DNA from: Crocinitomicaceae bacterium
Lineage (GTDB): Bacteria > Bacteroidota > Bacteroidia > Flavobacteriales_D > Crocinitomicaceae
NCBI GenBank assembly: GCA_030833265.1
Contig: JAURHO010000044.1
Location: forward strand, 1-11,499
Direction of reading: 5' to 3'
DNA: 11,499 bases
Shown here: positions 1 through 6,763 of the stretch, in pieces
Position numbering within the stretch: position 1 is the stretch's first letter
Layout: every line of letters begins with the position of its first letter
Position numbers and translations under genes: made by a program
Notes under the pieces: model-generated
What the model saw: only the letters and a program-made list of their open reading frames with translations
What the model was told of the DNA's origin: nothing
Database searches by the model: none

Positions 1-482
1 AATTCTAACTGATAAATCATGCCACGTGGAATCACGAGGTAATCTCCGTAAGCAAAATCAATATTTCCGAGTTGGGTGCGCAATTTACCAGAACCTTTAT
101 GAATAAAGATGATCTCGTCAGCATCTGCATTCTTGTAGAAATAATCTTTCATGGAAGCAGAAGGGGCAGCAAGCTCTAAATAAACATCAGAATTGACCAA
201 TACCGGAACACGGCTCTCAACGTAATCCGGGTTTGATTTCAAATCATACCCTCTGAAACTGCGCATCAACATATTTTTTTGAATGGCGATTTCAGGGGCA
301 ATGTTTTTCTGAGCACCAACTTTCTTAACTACAGTTGGCGGTTGAATATGATATAGCAACGAGGACATGCCGTCAAAACCAATGGTTCCGAAGAGTTGTT
401 CGTGGTAAATGGATCCGTCAGGCTGGCGAAAAACGGTGTGTCGCTTGTGAGGAATTTGACCCAATTTGTGATAAAATGGCAT
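1..482 (-). CDS. hmgA: Homogentisate 1,2-dioxygenase, N-terminal part (cut by window start)
   Basis: Reading the minus strand from the ATG at 482 gives 160 open codons running off the window. The protein starts MPFYHKLGQIPHKRHT and continues with FGTIGFDGMSSLLYHIQPPT (31-50) and a cupin-like stretch ending YGDYLVIPRGMIYQLE. This is the characteristic N-terminus of bacterial homogentisate 1,2-dioxygenase, the Fe(II) enzyme that opens the ring of homogentisate to maleylacetoacetate in phenylalanine/tyrosine breakdown. The family is usually about 380-440 residues, so more than half, including the C-terminal iron ligands, lies outside; catalytic competence cannot be judged here. It is cytoplasmic. 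It is divergent from the threonine dehydrogenase gene and has a near-ideal Bacteroidota promoter 22-52 bases upstream of its start. The start is secure because the family begins right at MPFYHKLG. Confidence 0.92.
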   Translation of the reverse strand, partial: MPFYHKLGQIPHKRHTVFRQPDGSIYHEQLFGTIGFDGMSSLLYHIQPPTVVKKVGAQKNIAPEIAIQKNMLMRSFRGYDLKSNPDYVESRVPVLVNSDVYLELAAPSASMKDYFYKNADADEIIFIHKGSGKLRTQLGNIDFAYGDYLVIPRGMIYQLE

Positions 483-503
483 TGTTTTCAGTTTTAGTTA
501 GGA

Positions 504-534
504 CAAAACTAAACGAATCAATGACTGCAACAAA
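504..534 (-). promoter_or_regulatory. Predicted housekeeping promoter of hmgA
   Basis: On the minus strand, TTTG (534-531), a 19-base spacer, then TAGTTTTG (511-504) fits the Bacteroidota primary-sigma consensus TTTG-N19-TAnnTTTG at every defined position. Transcription would start near 497-499, giving a leader of roughly 15 bases before the ATG at 482. The boxes are seen directly; promoter activity is inferred. Confidence 0.65.
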
Positions 535-570
535 TGATTTTGGTCAGTTTTCTGATGATGAAAAAACCAC

Positions 571-606
571 TTTTTCAGAGCACATGCAGAAAAGACATTA
601 TTTTTG
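571..606 (+). promoter_or_regulatory. Predicted promoter of the threonine dehydrogenase gene
   Basis: TATTTTTG at 599-606 is a full match to the Bacteroidota -7 box TAnnTTTG. The only upstream candidate for the -33 box is a T-run at 571-575, with a spacer of about 22-23 bases, so this half is weak. Transcription would start near 612, leaving a leader of about 15 bases before the ATG at 628, which supports 628 over the earlier in-frame ATG at 604. Confidence 0.5.
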
Positions 607-627
607 TTGCAACATCAATTCAACAAA

Positions 628-1566
628 ATGACAAAAATCTTGGTTATTGGTTCTTGCGGACAAATCGGAACCGAACTCGTTTTAGCACTCCGAACTAAAT
701 TTGGTAACCAAGCAGTAGTGGCTGCAGACCTCAGAGACACCTGTCCTGAAATTTTACAAGACGGTCCTTATATAAAGCTTGATGCACTAGATCGAGAGCA
801 AGTCAGAGCTTATGTCATCGAACAAAAAATTGAGCAAGTCTATTTACTAGCTGCTCTTTTATCGGCTACCGCAGAAAAAAACCCGGACTTTGCCTGGAAA
901 TTGAATATGGAGGGCTTGTTCACCATCTTGGACCTCGCTAAAGAAGGCTACCTCAAAAAAATATTTTGGCCCAGCTCCATTGCCGTATTTGGTCCGACCA
1001 CACCGGCTGATCAAACGCCACAGCATACAGTCATGGAACCAACTACTGTGTATGGCATTTCTAAACAAGCCGGCGAGCGTTGGTGTGAATACTATCACAA
1101 TAAATTTGGCGTCGATGTACGCAGCATACGCTACCCTGGCCTCATTTCATACAAAAGCCTACCCGGTGGCGGAACCACCGATTATGCGGTCGATATTTTC
1201 TACAAAGCTAAATCTGAAGGGAAGTTTACCTGTTTTTTAAGCGCCGACACTGCCCTACCCATGATGTTTATGGACGATGCCATTCGTGGCACCATTGAAT
1301 TGATGGAAGCCCCAGCAGAAAAAATTAAAATCCGTTCTGCCTATAATTTAGCAGGCTGCAGTTTTACACCAGCCGAACTAGCCCAAGAAATTCAAGCCTT
1401 ACAACCAGGCTTTGAAATCAACTACGCCCCTGACTTTCGCCAAGCCATTGCAGACAGCTGGCCAAATTCCATAGACGACTCACACGCCTCCAAAGATTGG
1501 GGCTGGAAAGCACACTTCGACACCAAGGCGATGGTGAAAGTGATGCTGGAGAACGTGGGTCTATAA
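628..1566 (+). CDS. tdh: L-threonine 3-dehydrogenase, extended SDR (epimerase-like) type
   Basis: The 312-residue protein opens with a Rossmann fold: MTKILVIGSCGQIGTEL holds the GxxGxxG NAD-binding loop (8-14) and an acidic residue after beta-2 (D34). LLAALLSATAEKNP (73-86), the serine pair in FWPSSIAVFGPTTP (113-126) and the YGISK motif (Y142, K146) give the SDR Ser-Tyr-Lys centre; IRYPGLIS, GGGTTDYAVDIF and a C-terminal FRQAIADSWP/DDSHASKDWGW follow. This pattern is that of the NAD-dependent threonine dehydrogenase known from flavobacteria, which oxidises L-threonine to 2-amino-3-ketobutyrate; a Kbl ligase would then yield glycine and acetyl-CoA. It is not the zinc-dependent medium-chain enzyme of E. 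coli. The ATG at 628 is preferred because it begins right at the first beta strand; the ATG at 604 adds eight residues upstream and overlaps the predicted promoter. A general nucleotide-sugar epimerase is the less likely alternative. Expected to be cytoplasmic. Confidence 0.9.
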   Translation: MTKILVIGSCGQIGTELVLALRTKFGNQAVVAADLRDTCPEILQDGPYIKLDALDREQVRAYVIEQKIEQVYLLAALLSATAEKNPDFAWKLNMEGLFTILDLAKEGYLKKIFWPSSIAVFGPTTPADQTPQHTVMEPTTVYGISKQAGERWCEYYHNKFGVDVRSIRYPGLISYKSLPGGGTTDYAVDIFYKAKSEGKFTCFLSADTALPMMFMDDAIRGTIELMEAPAEKIKIRSAYNLAGCSFTPAELAQEIQALQPGFEINYAPDFRQAIADSWPNSIDDSHASKDWGWKAHFDTKAMVKVMLENVGL

Positions 1567-1582
1567 AAAATTTGTTGTGCTA

Positions 1583-1616
1583 GAAGCTTGATAAATAAAG
1601 CTTCATCAACTTTTTT
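1583..1616 (+). terminator. Candidate intrinsic terminator after tdh
   Basis: A perfect 7-bp inverted repeat, GAAGCTT (1583-1589) and AAGCTTC (1598-1604), with an 8-base loop, is followed six bases later by a run of six T (1611-1616). The stem is short and only moderately GC-rich, and the T-run is not immediately adjacent, so it is a plausible but weak terminator separating tdh from the carotenoid operon. Confidence 0.45.
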
Positions 1617-1631
1617 AATGGAAAATATATT

Positions 1632-1700
1632 TTTGTTTAATCATTTTGTTGTTTTGTTAAACAAATAATGTTTAACTTTATCTCGTAATCGTTAAACAAA
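1632..1700. promoter_or_regulatory. Tandem inverted-repeat operator array upstream of the carotenoid operon
   Basis: Four copies of one half-site alternate in orientation: GTTTAAT (1635-1641), GTTAAAC (1656-1662), GTTTAAC (1670-1676) and GTTAAAC (1691-1697). Their centres are 21, 14 and 21 bases apart. Read as units, this is GTTTAAy-N14-GTTAAAC twice, with an exact period of 35 bases. The right arm is conserved further as GTTAAACAAA in both units (1656-1665, 1691-1700). The inner pair also forms GTTAAAC-N7-GTTTAAC (1656-1676), sitting between the candidate -33 and -7 boxes as MerR-family operators do. Arrangement is seen directly; that it binds a regulator (possibly a MerR/CarH-like protein, common controllers of bacterial carotenoid operons) is inference. 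Confidence 0.6.
1649..1680 (+). promoter_or_regulatory. Candidate promoter of the sigma-crt-photolyase operon
   Basis: TTG at 1649-1651, a 21-base spacer and TAACTTTA at 1673-1680 resemble the Bacteroidota promoter (TTG / TAnnTTTG) with the last G replaced by A. Transcription would begin near 1686-1688, about 25 bases before the ATG at 1711. The deviating -7 box and the overlap with the inverted-repeat array suggest a regulated promoter. A promoter read by the operon's own ECF sigma factor cannot be excluded. Confidence 0.4.
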
Positions 1701-1710
1701 ACTATTCGCC

Positions 1711-2223
1711 ATGTCTACAATTGAATTCAATGAAGCATTAATTGGTCTAGAAAACAATTTGCAATCTTTTGCGCTTTCATTTACAAGAAATCGTGAGGAC
1801 GCAAGGGATTTAACGCAAGAAACCATGTTAAAAGCGATCACGTATCGCAGTTATTATACGCCTCAAACCAACTTTAAGGCGTGGGTCTTCACAATTATGC
1901 GTAACTTGTTCATTAATCAGTACAGGAGAAAGGTTAAATCTGGTGCTATTTTCGACCACAGCAAAGAATTATTTTTGGTCGGCAACATCCAGAGCCACGA
2001 CGACAACGCAATAGAGAAGATTGGTGTAAAAGACATCAACAAGCAAATCAACTTATTAGGAGAGGAATACAAAGAGCCTTTTGAAATGCATTTTGAAGGC
2101 TTCAAATACAAAGAGATCGCAGACAAACTAGGTATTCCGATCGGAACCGTGAAAAGCCGGATTTTCATCGCTCGCAAGAAGCTGATGGAAGCTTTACCGG
2201 AATTCGCATTTTCGGCAAATTAA
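1711..2223 (+). CDS. ECF-type RNA polymerase sigma factor of the carotenoid operon
   Basis: The 170-residue product has only the two domains of an extracytoplasmic-function sigma factor. Region 2 spans about 14-75, with DARDLTQETMLKA (30-42) and FKAWVFTIMRNLFINQYRR (55-73) as the core- and -10-binding helices. Region 4 spans about 108-160, with the helix-turn-helix YKEIADKLGIPIGTVKSRIF (133-152). Regions 1.1 and 3 are absent, as expected. No anti-sigma factor gene is next to it; instead it is followed three bases later by crtI, so it is probably co-transcribed with and drives, directly or indirectly, the carotenoid genes. In Bacteroidota a MerR-type regulator gene commonly precedes such a sigma-crtI-crtB set; here it is missing from the window. 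The ATG at 1711 is the first in the frame after the operator array. Confidence 0.9.
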   Translation: MSTIEFNEALIGLENNLQSFALSFTRNREDARDLTQETMLKAITYRSYYTPQTNFKAWVFTIMRNLFINQYRRKVKSGAIFDHSKELFLVGNIQSHDDNAIEKIGVKDINKQINLLGEEYKEPFEMHFEGFKYKEIADKLGIPIGTVKSRIFIARKKLMEALPEFAFSAN

Positions 2224-2226
2224 TTT

Positions 2227-3696
2227 ATGACAAAAAAAATACACATCATTGGCTCGGGAATCTCGAGCCTGTCAGCTGCTTCTCATTTGGCAAAGGCTGG
2301 ACATCAAGTCACCATTTTTGAAAAGAACAGTTCAATAGGTGGTCGTGCCCGTCAATTTGAGGTAGATGGCTTTGTTTTTGACATGGGGCCATCTTGGTAT
2401 TGGATGCCCGATGTTTTTGAAAAATTTTACCAGTCTTTTGGCTACACAAGCGCAGACTTTTACGAACTCAAAAGACTTGACCCGTCATACCGTGTTTATT
2501 GGCCGGACCACAGTTACACGAATGTGCCTGCTGAAATGCCAAAACTTGAAGCATGGTTTGAATCTTTAGAACCAGGAAGTTCTTTGAAGCTTCAAGCTTT
2601 TTTAAAAGATGCTGCTTACAAATACAAAGTAGGCATGGAAGACCTCGTTTACAAACCGAGCCTTAGTCTTACCGAATTTTTTGACAGCCGCGTGATGGGT
2701 GGGCTTTTGAAGATGCATTTATTTTCTTCTTTTTCAGCCTTTATCCGCAAATATTTCAAGCATCCAAAAATTTTATCCTTACTAGAGTTCCCTGTGCTTT
2801 TCTTGGGTGCGATGCCCAATGAAACTCCTGCGCTCTATTCTTTAATGAACTATGCCGATATTCAGCTCGGGACTTGGTACCCTATGAAAGGCATGCACGA
2901 ATTCATTAAAGCCTTTGCGCGCATTGCGCAAGAACAAGGTGTAGAAATACACACCGACGCCAACGTGGAGCAAATTGTCATTGAAAATGGACAAGCTGTT
3001 GGGGTAAAAGTGAATGGTGAAATCAAGCGTGCTGATATCGTTATTTCTGGTGCCGACTACGCGCACACAGATCAAGCCCTTCTTGGTAAAAATGCCAATT
3101 ATACTGATCAGTACTGGGACAAGCGCACCATGGCACCTTCAAGCCTGTTGTTCTATGTAGGCGTCAATAAAAAACTCAACAACTTAGAACACCACAATTT
3201 GTTCTTCGACGAATCTTTAGAAGAACACGGCAAAACTATCTACAAAGATCCAAGTTGGCCAGCAAAACCACTCTTCTACATGAGTGTTCCTTCGCTTACA
3301 GACCCATCTGTTGCGCCTGTTGGTTCAGAAAATTTGTTCTTTTTAATACCGCTCGCTCCGAATTTAAAAGATGACGAAGCAACACGTGAACATTATTTTG
3401 AGCTGCTTTTAGAGCGCCTCAAAACACTTACCGGCAACGATATCAAAGACAACATCGTTTATAAAAGAAGCTTTTGTGTTGCTGACTTCAAAAAAGACTA
3501 CAACGCATTCAAAGGCAACGCCTATGGCTTAGCCAATACTTTGCGCCAAACAGCAATTCTCAAACCCAGCATCAAACATAAAAAAATTAAAAACCTCTAT
3601 TACACAGGGCAATTAACAGTGCCTGGCCCTGGTGTACCTCCTTCCATTATTTCCGGAGAAGTCGTTTCTAAACTCATCCTTGCTCAGCACGCTTAA
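2227..3696 (+). CDS. crtI: Phytoene desaturase
   Basis: The 489-residue protein has the size and layout of CrtI flavoproteins. An N-terminal dinucleotide-binding fold runs from IHIIGSGISSLSAASHLA (5-22), followed by the acidic ribose-binding E32 and the SIGGRA segment (36-41). The last position of the GxGxxG loop is serine (S14), a variation I believe is common in Bacteroidota CrtI and not a defect. DMGPSWYWMP (52-61) is a conserved substrate-domain motif. The C-terminal FAD signature YYTGQLTVPGPGVPPSIISGE lies at 458-478. It desaturates 15-cis-phytoene stepwise, typically to all-trans-lycopene, at the cytoplasmic membrane. The number of double bonds introduced (neurosporene, lycopene or more) and a related role such as diapophytoene desaturase cannot be told from sequence by eye. 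The adjacent phytoene synthase supports the C40 pathway. It starts three bases after the sigma factor stop. Confidence 0.93.
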   Translation: MTKKIHIIGSGISSLSAASHLAKAGHQVTIFEKNSSIGGRARQFEVDGFVFDMGPSWYWMPDVFEKFYQSFGYTSADFYELKRLDPSYRVYWPDHSYTNVPAEMPKLEAWFESLEPGSSLKLQAFLKDAAYKYKVGMEDLVYKPSLSLTEFFDSRVMGGLLKMHLFSSFSAFIRKYFKHPKILSLLEFPVLFLGAMPNETPALYSLMNYADIQLGTWYPMKGMHEFIKAFARIAQEQGVEIHTDANVEQIVIENGQAVGVKVNGEIKRADIVISGADYAHTDQALLGKNANYTDQYWDKRTMAPSSLLFYVGVNKKLNNLEHHNLFFDESLEEHGKTIYKDPSWPAKPLFYMSVPSLTDPSVAPVGSENLFFLIPLAPNLKDDEATREHYFELLLERLKTLTGNDIKDNIVYKRSFCVADFKKDYNAFKGNAYGLANTLRQTAILKPSIKHKKIKNLYYTGQLTVPGPGVPPSIISGEVVSKLILAQHA

Positions 3697-3707
3697 AACT
3701 ATTAACT

Positions 3708-4544
3708 ATGAAAGCACTATTTGACCAAATTAGCCAAGAAATGAGCGAGCTGACAACCAAGCGTTACAGCACCTCTTTCTCCTTAGGTATTAGTTTTTTA
3801 CACAAGGAAATTCAGAAGCCTATCTATGCCATCTACGGTTTTGTGCGCTTTGCAGATGAAATTGTAGATACGTTTCATGGCTATGACAAAGAAAAATTAC
3901 TAGCCGATTTCAAGGTCCAAACTTACGAAGCTATTGCTGCGGGCATTTCCTTGAATCCGATTTTAAATAGCTTTCAATGGGCCGTGAACCGTTACCAAAT
4001 TCCGGCAGAGCTCATTGACACCTTTCTTGATTCCATGGAAATGGACCTCCAAAAACAAACCTACGACCAAGGCAAATATGAAACCTATATTTTAGGTTCT
4101 GCTGAGGTGGTGGGCCTGATGTGTTTGAAAGTTTTTGTCGAAGGAGATGAAGCGCAGTACGAACAACTCAAGCCTTACGCCATGAAATTAGGTGCCGCGT
4201 TTCAGAAAATTAATTTCCTCCGAGACCTCAAAGCAGATTACCAAGAGCTTGGCAGAACTTATTTTCCAGGAATTAACTTGGCTGAATTCAACAATGCCAT
4301 CAAAAAAGAAATCGAAGCCGACATCGCCCTTGATTTTCAAAAAGGTTACGAAGGGATTTTATTGTTGCCAAGAAAAGCACGCTTTGGTGTCTATATGGCC
4401 TACAAATATTACTTCAAACTCTTCAAAAAAATCAAAAGCACGCCAGCTGAAATGGTCCTGACAGAAAGAATTCGCATACCGAACTATCGTAAAATGCGCA
4501 TCTTGCTCACCTCCTACGTGCGTCACAATTTAAACTTGCTATAA
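3708..4544 (+). CDS. crtB: Phytoene synthase (squalene/phytoene synthase family)
   Basis: The 278-residue all-helical protein carries both aspartate-rich, Mg-diphosphate-binding motifs of the family: D50-E-I-V-D54 within YGFVRFADEIVDTF and D173-L-K-A-D177 within INFLRDLKADYQELGRTYFP. The N-terminal SFSLG (23-27) contributes to the active site. It condenses two geranylgeranyl diphosphates to prephytoene diphosphate and then 15-cis-phytoene. The length is typical of bacterial CrtB. It lies 11 bases after crtI, the widest gap inside the operon, and its stop codon overlaps the next start (TAATG at 4542-4546), which implies translational coupling with idi. Squalene or dehydrosqualene synthase are family alternatives, but pairing with crtI favours phytoene synthase. 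Confidence 0.92.
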   Translation: MKALFDQISQEMSELTTKRYSTSFSLGISFLHKEIQKPIYAIYGFVRFADEIVDTFHGYDKEKLLADFKVQTYEAIAAGISLNPILNSFQWAVNRYQIPAELIDTFLDSMEMDLQKQTYDQGKYETYILGSAEVVGLMCLKVFVEGDEAQYEQLKPYAMKLGAAFQKINFLRDLKADYQELGRTYFPGINLAEFNNAIKKEIEADIALDFQKGYEGILLLPRKARFGVYMAYKYYFKLFKKIKSTPAEMVLTERIRIPNYRKMRILLTSYVRHNLNLL

Positions 4545-5080
4545 TGTCAGACGAATACGTCATTCTTGTCGACGAGCAAGACAACGAAATTGGTCAGCTT
4601 GAAAAAATGGAAGCGCATCGCTTAGGTCTCTTGCACCGTGCTTTTTCCATCATTTTATTTAACCACAAAGGAGAAATGTTGCTGCAGCAAAGAGCTGCTC
4701 ATAAATACCATTCTCCCCTACTTTGGACCAACACTTGTTGCTCGCATCAACGCCCCGGTGAATCAAATCAAGCAGCCGCTAAGCGTCGTTTAAATGAAGA
4801 GATGGGCATGGAAGTTGAGCTTACAGAATCCTTTTCATTTCTATACAAAGCCAAACTAGATCAAGGACTAACCGAGCACGAACTCGATCATGTACTTTTT
4901 GGTTATACCAATGAAAATCCAGTCATTAATACGGAAGAAGTAGCTTCCTACAAATGGATTTCTATGGAAGCTTTGCTTCACGACCTAGACGGCAGACCAG
5001 AAGCCTACACCGAATGGTTCAAAATACTTTTAAATCAACACCTAGAAAAAATTACAAAAGCAGCTTATGAGAGTGTGTAG
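4544..5080 (+). CDS. idi: Isopentenyl-diphosphate delta-isomerase, type 1 (Nudix fold)
   Basis: This 178-residue protein interconverts IPP and DMAPP, setting the supply of C5 units for geranylgeranyl diphosphate and so for carotenoids. Residues matching the type 1 enzyme are visible: metal-ligand histidines H25, H31 and H68; the catalytic cysteine C66 within WTNTCCSH; the Nudix-like GESNQAAAKRRLNEEMGM (72-89); and acidic residues E111 and E113 in EHELDH, E113 being the likely second catalytic residue. It is unrelated to the FMN-dependent type 2 enzyme. The ATG overlaps the crtB stop by one base, and the 3' end overlaps the next gene by 14 bases. No dxs/ispG-type pathway gene is nearby, so precursor supply is encoded elsewhere. 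Confidence 0.94.
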   Translation: MSDEYVILVDEQDNEIGQLEKMEAHRLGLLHRAFSIILFNHKGEMLLQQRAAHKYHSPLLWTNTCCSHQRPGESNQAAAKRRLNEEMGMEVELTESFSFLYKAKLDQGLTEHELDHVLFGYTNENPVINTEEVASYKWISMEALLHDLDGRPEAYTEWFKILLNQHLEKITKAAYESV

Positions 5081-5471
5081 ACGAGCAACCTTCAATGCAG
5101 CGCATCGACTGTATCGAAAAGACTGGACCAACGAAAAAAACGAAGCTGTTTTCGGTAAATGTAGCAACCCCAACTTCCATGGGCACAACTACACTTTGGA
5201 GGTTTGGGTGGAAGGAGACATCGATCAAGAAACGGGATATTTAATTGACCTTAAAATTGTCAAAGACCTCATCAATGAAGAGGTGCAAGAACGTTTTGAT
5301 CACCGCAATCTTAATTTGGACTGCCCAGAATTTGCTGATTTAAACCCCACTGCGGAAAATATTGCAGTCGTGATCTGGAAGCTCCTGCGCAATAGGCTTG
5401 ATCAAAAATATGGCCTGAGCATCAAACTTTGGGAAACACAAAATAATATCATCGAATATAGCGGTTCATGA
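5067..5471 (+). CDS. 6-pyruvoyl-tetrahydropterin synthase (animal-type motif, not QueD-like)
   Basis: The 134-residue protein belongs to the PTPS/QueD (T-fold) family. Zinc ligands are H13 (FNAAHRLY), H38 and H40 (FHGHNY); the catalytic cysteine is C32; D78-H79 (FDHRNL) complete the acid-base relay; E123 (WETQNN) is the pterin anchor. Spacing is CxxxxxHGH (C32-H38), the form seen in animal PTPS that serves tetrahydrobiopterin synthesis, whereas bacterial QueD (queuosine pathway) has CxxxHGH. GKCSNPNFHGHNY and NLNLDCPEFADLNPTAENIA also resemble the animal enzyme more than QueD. Expected reaction: 7,8-dihydroneopterin triphosphate to 6-pyruvoyl-tetrahydropterin plus triphosphate. The pterin could serve phenylalanine hydroxylase or another cofactor use; why it sits in this operon is open. 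The start at 5067 lies 14 bases inside idi and fits the family N-terminus; its stop overlaps the photolyase start (ATGA). Confidence 0.85.
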   Translation: MRVCRRATFNAAHRLYRKDWTNEKNEAVFGKCSNPNFHGHNYTLEVWVEGDIDQETGYLIDLKIVKDLINEEVQERFDHRNLNLDCPEFADLNPTAENIAVVIWKLLRNRLDQKYGLSIKLWETQNNIIEYSGS

Positions 5472-6763
5472 GTTCAGCGATTTTTTGGCACCGGCGCGAT
5501 TTAAGAATGCATGACAACGCCGGCCTTTATAAAGCCCTTAGCAAGCACCAACATGTTTACCCTGTCTTTGTTTTTGATCAGCAAATCTTACAACATTTAC
5601 CTGCCAACGATCAAAGGGTCTTGTTTATTTATCAGGAAATTGAAAAATTAAAACAGGCTTATCAAGAATTAGGCTCGGACCTCAAGGTTTATTTTGGTCA
5701 AGCAGAAAAGCAAATTATCCAACTTGCCCAAGAATGGAAGGTCGAAGCGGTTTATACCAACCGAGACTACGAACCACGGGCTTTATTGCGCGATACTGCA
5801 GTTTTCGAAGCACTAAAAAAATTGGATATTCAATTTATTGGTGCCAAAGACCAAGTGATTTTTGAAAAATCTGAGGTGGTAAAAGACGACGGCAAACCCT
5901 ACACCATTTACACGCCTTATGCACGCAAATGGAAAGCCAAACTCAACGCATTTTATCTCAAGCCCTACCCCACTGAAGCCTACTTTCAAAATTTAGCGAA
6001 AGTTGCGCCAACGCCACTGATTAGCTTGGCTGAAATGGGTTTTGAGACAATTCATACACAAGCTTTTCCGAAAGCTGAAACGCCTATTTCGGTACTTAAA
6101 AATTACCACTTACAGCGCGATACCCCTTCGGTAGCCGGAACCTCAAGATTGAGTTTGCATTTGCGCTTTGGAACTATTTCGATCAGAAAACTGGCACAAG
6201 AAGCACTTCAAACCAACGAAAAGTACCTCAACGAACTCATTTGGCGAGACTTCTACCAAATGATCCTGTTTCATTTTCCACAAACCGTTGACAACGCATT
6301 TAAACCTGCCTACGACAACATTTTGTGGGAAAATCAAGAAACCGATTTTAAAGCTTGGTGCGAAGGGAAAACAGGCTACCCCTTAGTAGATGCGGGCATG
6401 CGCGAACTCAACGAAACCGGCTTTATGCACAACCGTGTCCGGATGGTTGTCGCGAGTTTCTTGACCAAACACCTTTTAATCGATTGGCGCTGGGGCGAAC
6501 GCTACTTTGCTGAAAAACTTTTAGATTTCGAATTGGCCAGTAATATTGGGGGTTGGCAATGGGCTGCAGGTTGTGGCTGTGATGCCGCTCCTTATTTTAG
6601 GGTTTTTAACCCGGAGGCACAGCAAAAGAAATTTGACCCTAACTATTTATACATCAAAAAATGGGTTCCTGAATTTGGAACACCGGATTATCCTGAACCA
6701 ATTATAGATCATAAATTTGCCAGAGAACGCATCCTTGCCCGATTCAAAGCAGCACTACAATGA
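5468..6763 (+). CDS. phrB: Deoxyribodipyrimidine photolyase, class I CPD type
   Basis: The 431-residue protein has an N-terminal Rossmann-like antenna domain (about 1-130, starting IFWHRRDLRMHDNAG) and a C-terminal helical FAD domain (about 205-425). In the latter, TSRLSLHLRFGTIS (225-238), YLNELIWRDFY (253-263), TGYPLVDAGMRELNETGFMHNR (302-323) and GGWQWAAGCGCDAAPYFRVF (361-380) are class I hallmarks. The electron-transfer tryptophan triad is intact (W287, W340, W363, aligning with W306, W359 and W382 of E. coli), N359 matches the flavin-N5 asparagine N378, and E256/W259 match the lesion-site E274/W277. It should repair cyclobutane pyrimidine dimers in DNA using blue light. The N and E that contact the folate antenna in E. 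coli appear replaced (R104, A105), so antenna use may differ. There is no C-terminal extension, arguing against a signalling cryptochrome. It overlaps both neighbours by ATGA junctions. Confidence 0.93.
   Translation: MSSAIFWHRRDLRMHDNAGLYKALSKHQHVYPVFVFDQQILQHLPANDQRVLFIYQEIEKLKQAYQELGSDLKVYFGQAEKQIIQLAQEWKVEAVYTNRDYEPRALLRDTAVFEALKKLDIQFIGAKDQVIFEKSEVVKDDGKPYTIYTPYARKWKAKLNAFYLKPYPTEAYFQNLAKVAPTPLISLAEMGFETIHTQAFPKAETPISVLKNYHLQRDTPSVAGTSRLSLHLRFGTISIRKLAQEALQTNEKYLNELIWRDFYQMILFHFPQTVDNAFKPAYDNILWENQETDFKAWCEGKTGYPLVDAGMRELNETGFMHNRVRMVVASFLTKHLLIDWRWGERYFAEKLLDFELASNIGGWQWAAGCGCDAAPYFRVFNPEAQQKKFDPNYLYIKKWVPEFGTPDYPEPIIDHKFARERILARFKAALQ

Noticed and set aside
491..514. Imperfect inverted repeat GTTTtAGTT / AACTAAAC near the hmgA promoter
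   Set aside because: It needs a bulged base and partly arises from the promoter box itself; no second copy supports it as an operator.
604..627. Eight-residue N-terminal extension of threonine dehydrogenase
   Set aside because: It precedes the first Rossmann strand, begins inside the predicted promoter boxes, and the family starts at MTKILVIG.
335..631. 98-codon plus-strand open frame at the left end
   Set aside because: It lies antisense to the conserved start of hmgA and across the divergent promoter region; the protein has no recognisable character.
5067..5471. Annotation as QueD (6-carboxytetrahydropterin synthase)
   Set aside because: The cysteine-to-HGH spacing is five residues between, not three, and no queC, queE or queF is nearby; kept as PTPS with the doubt stated.
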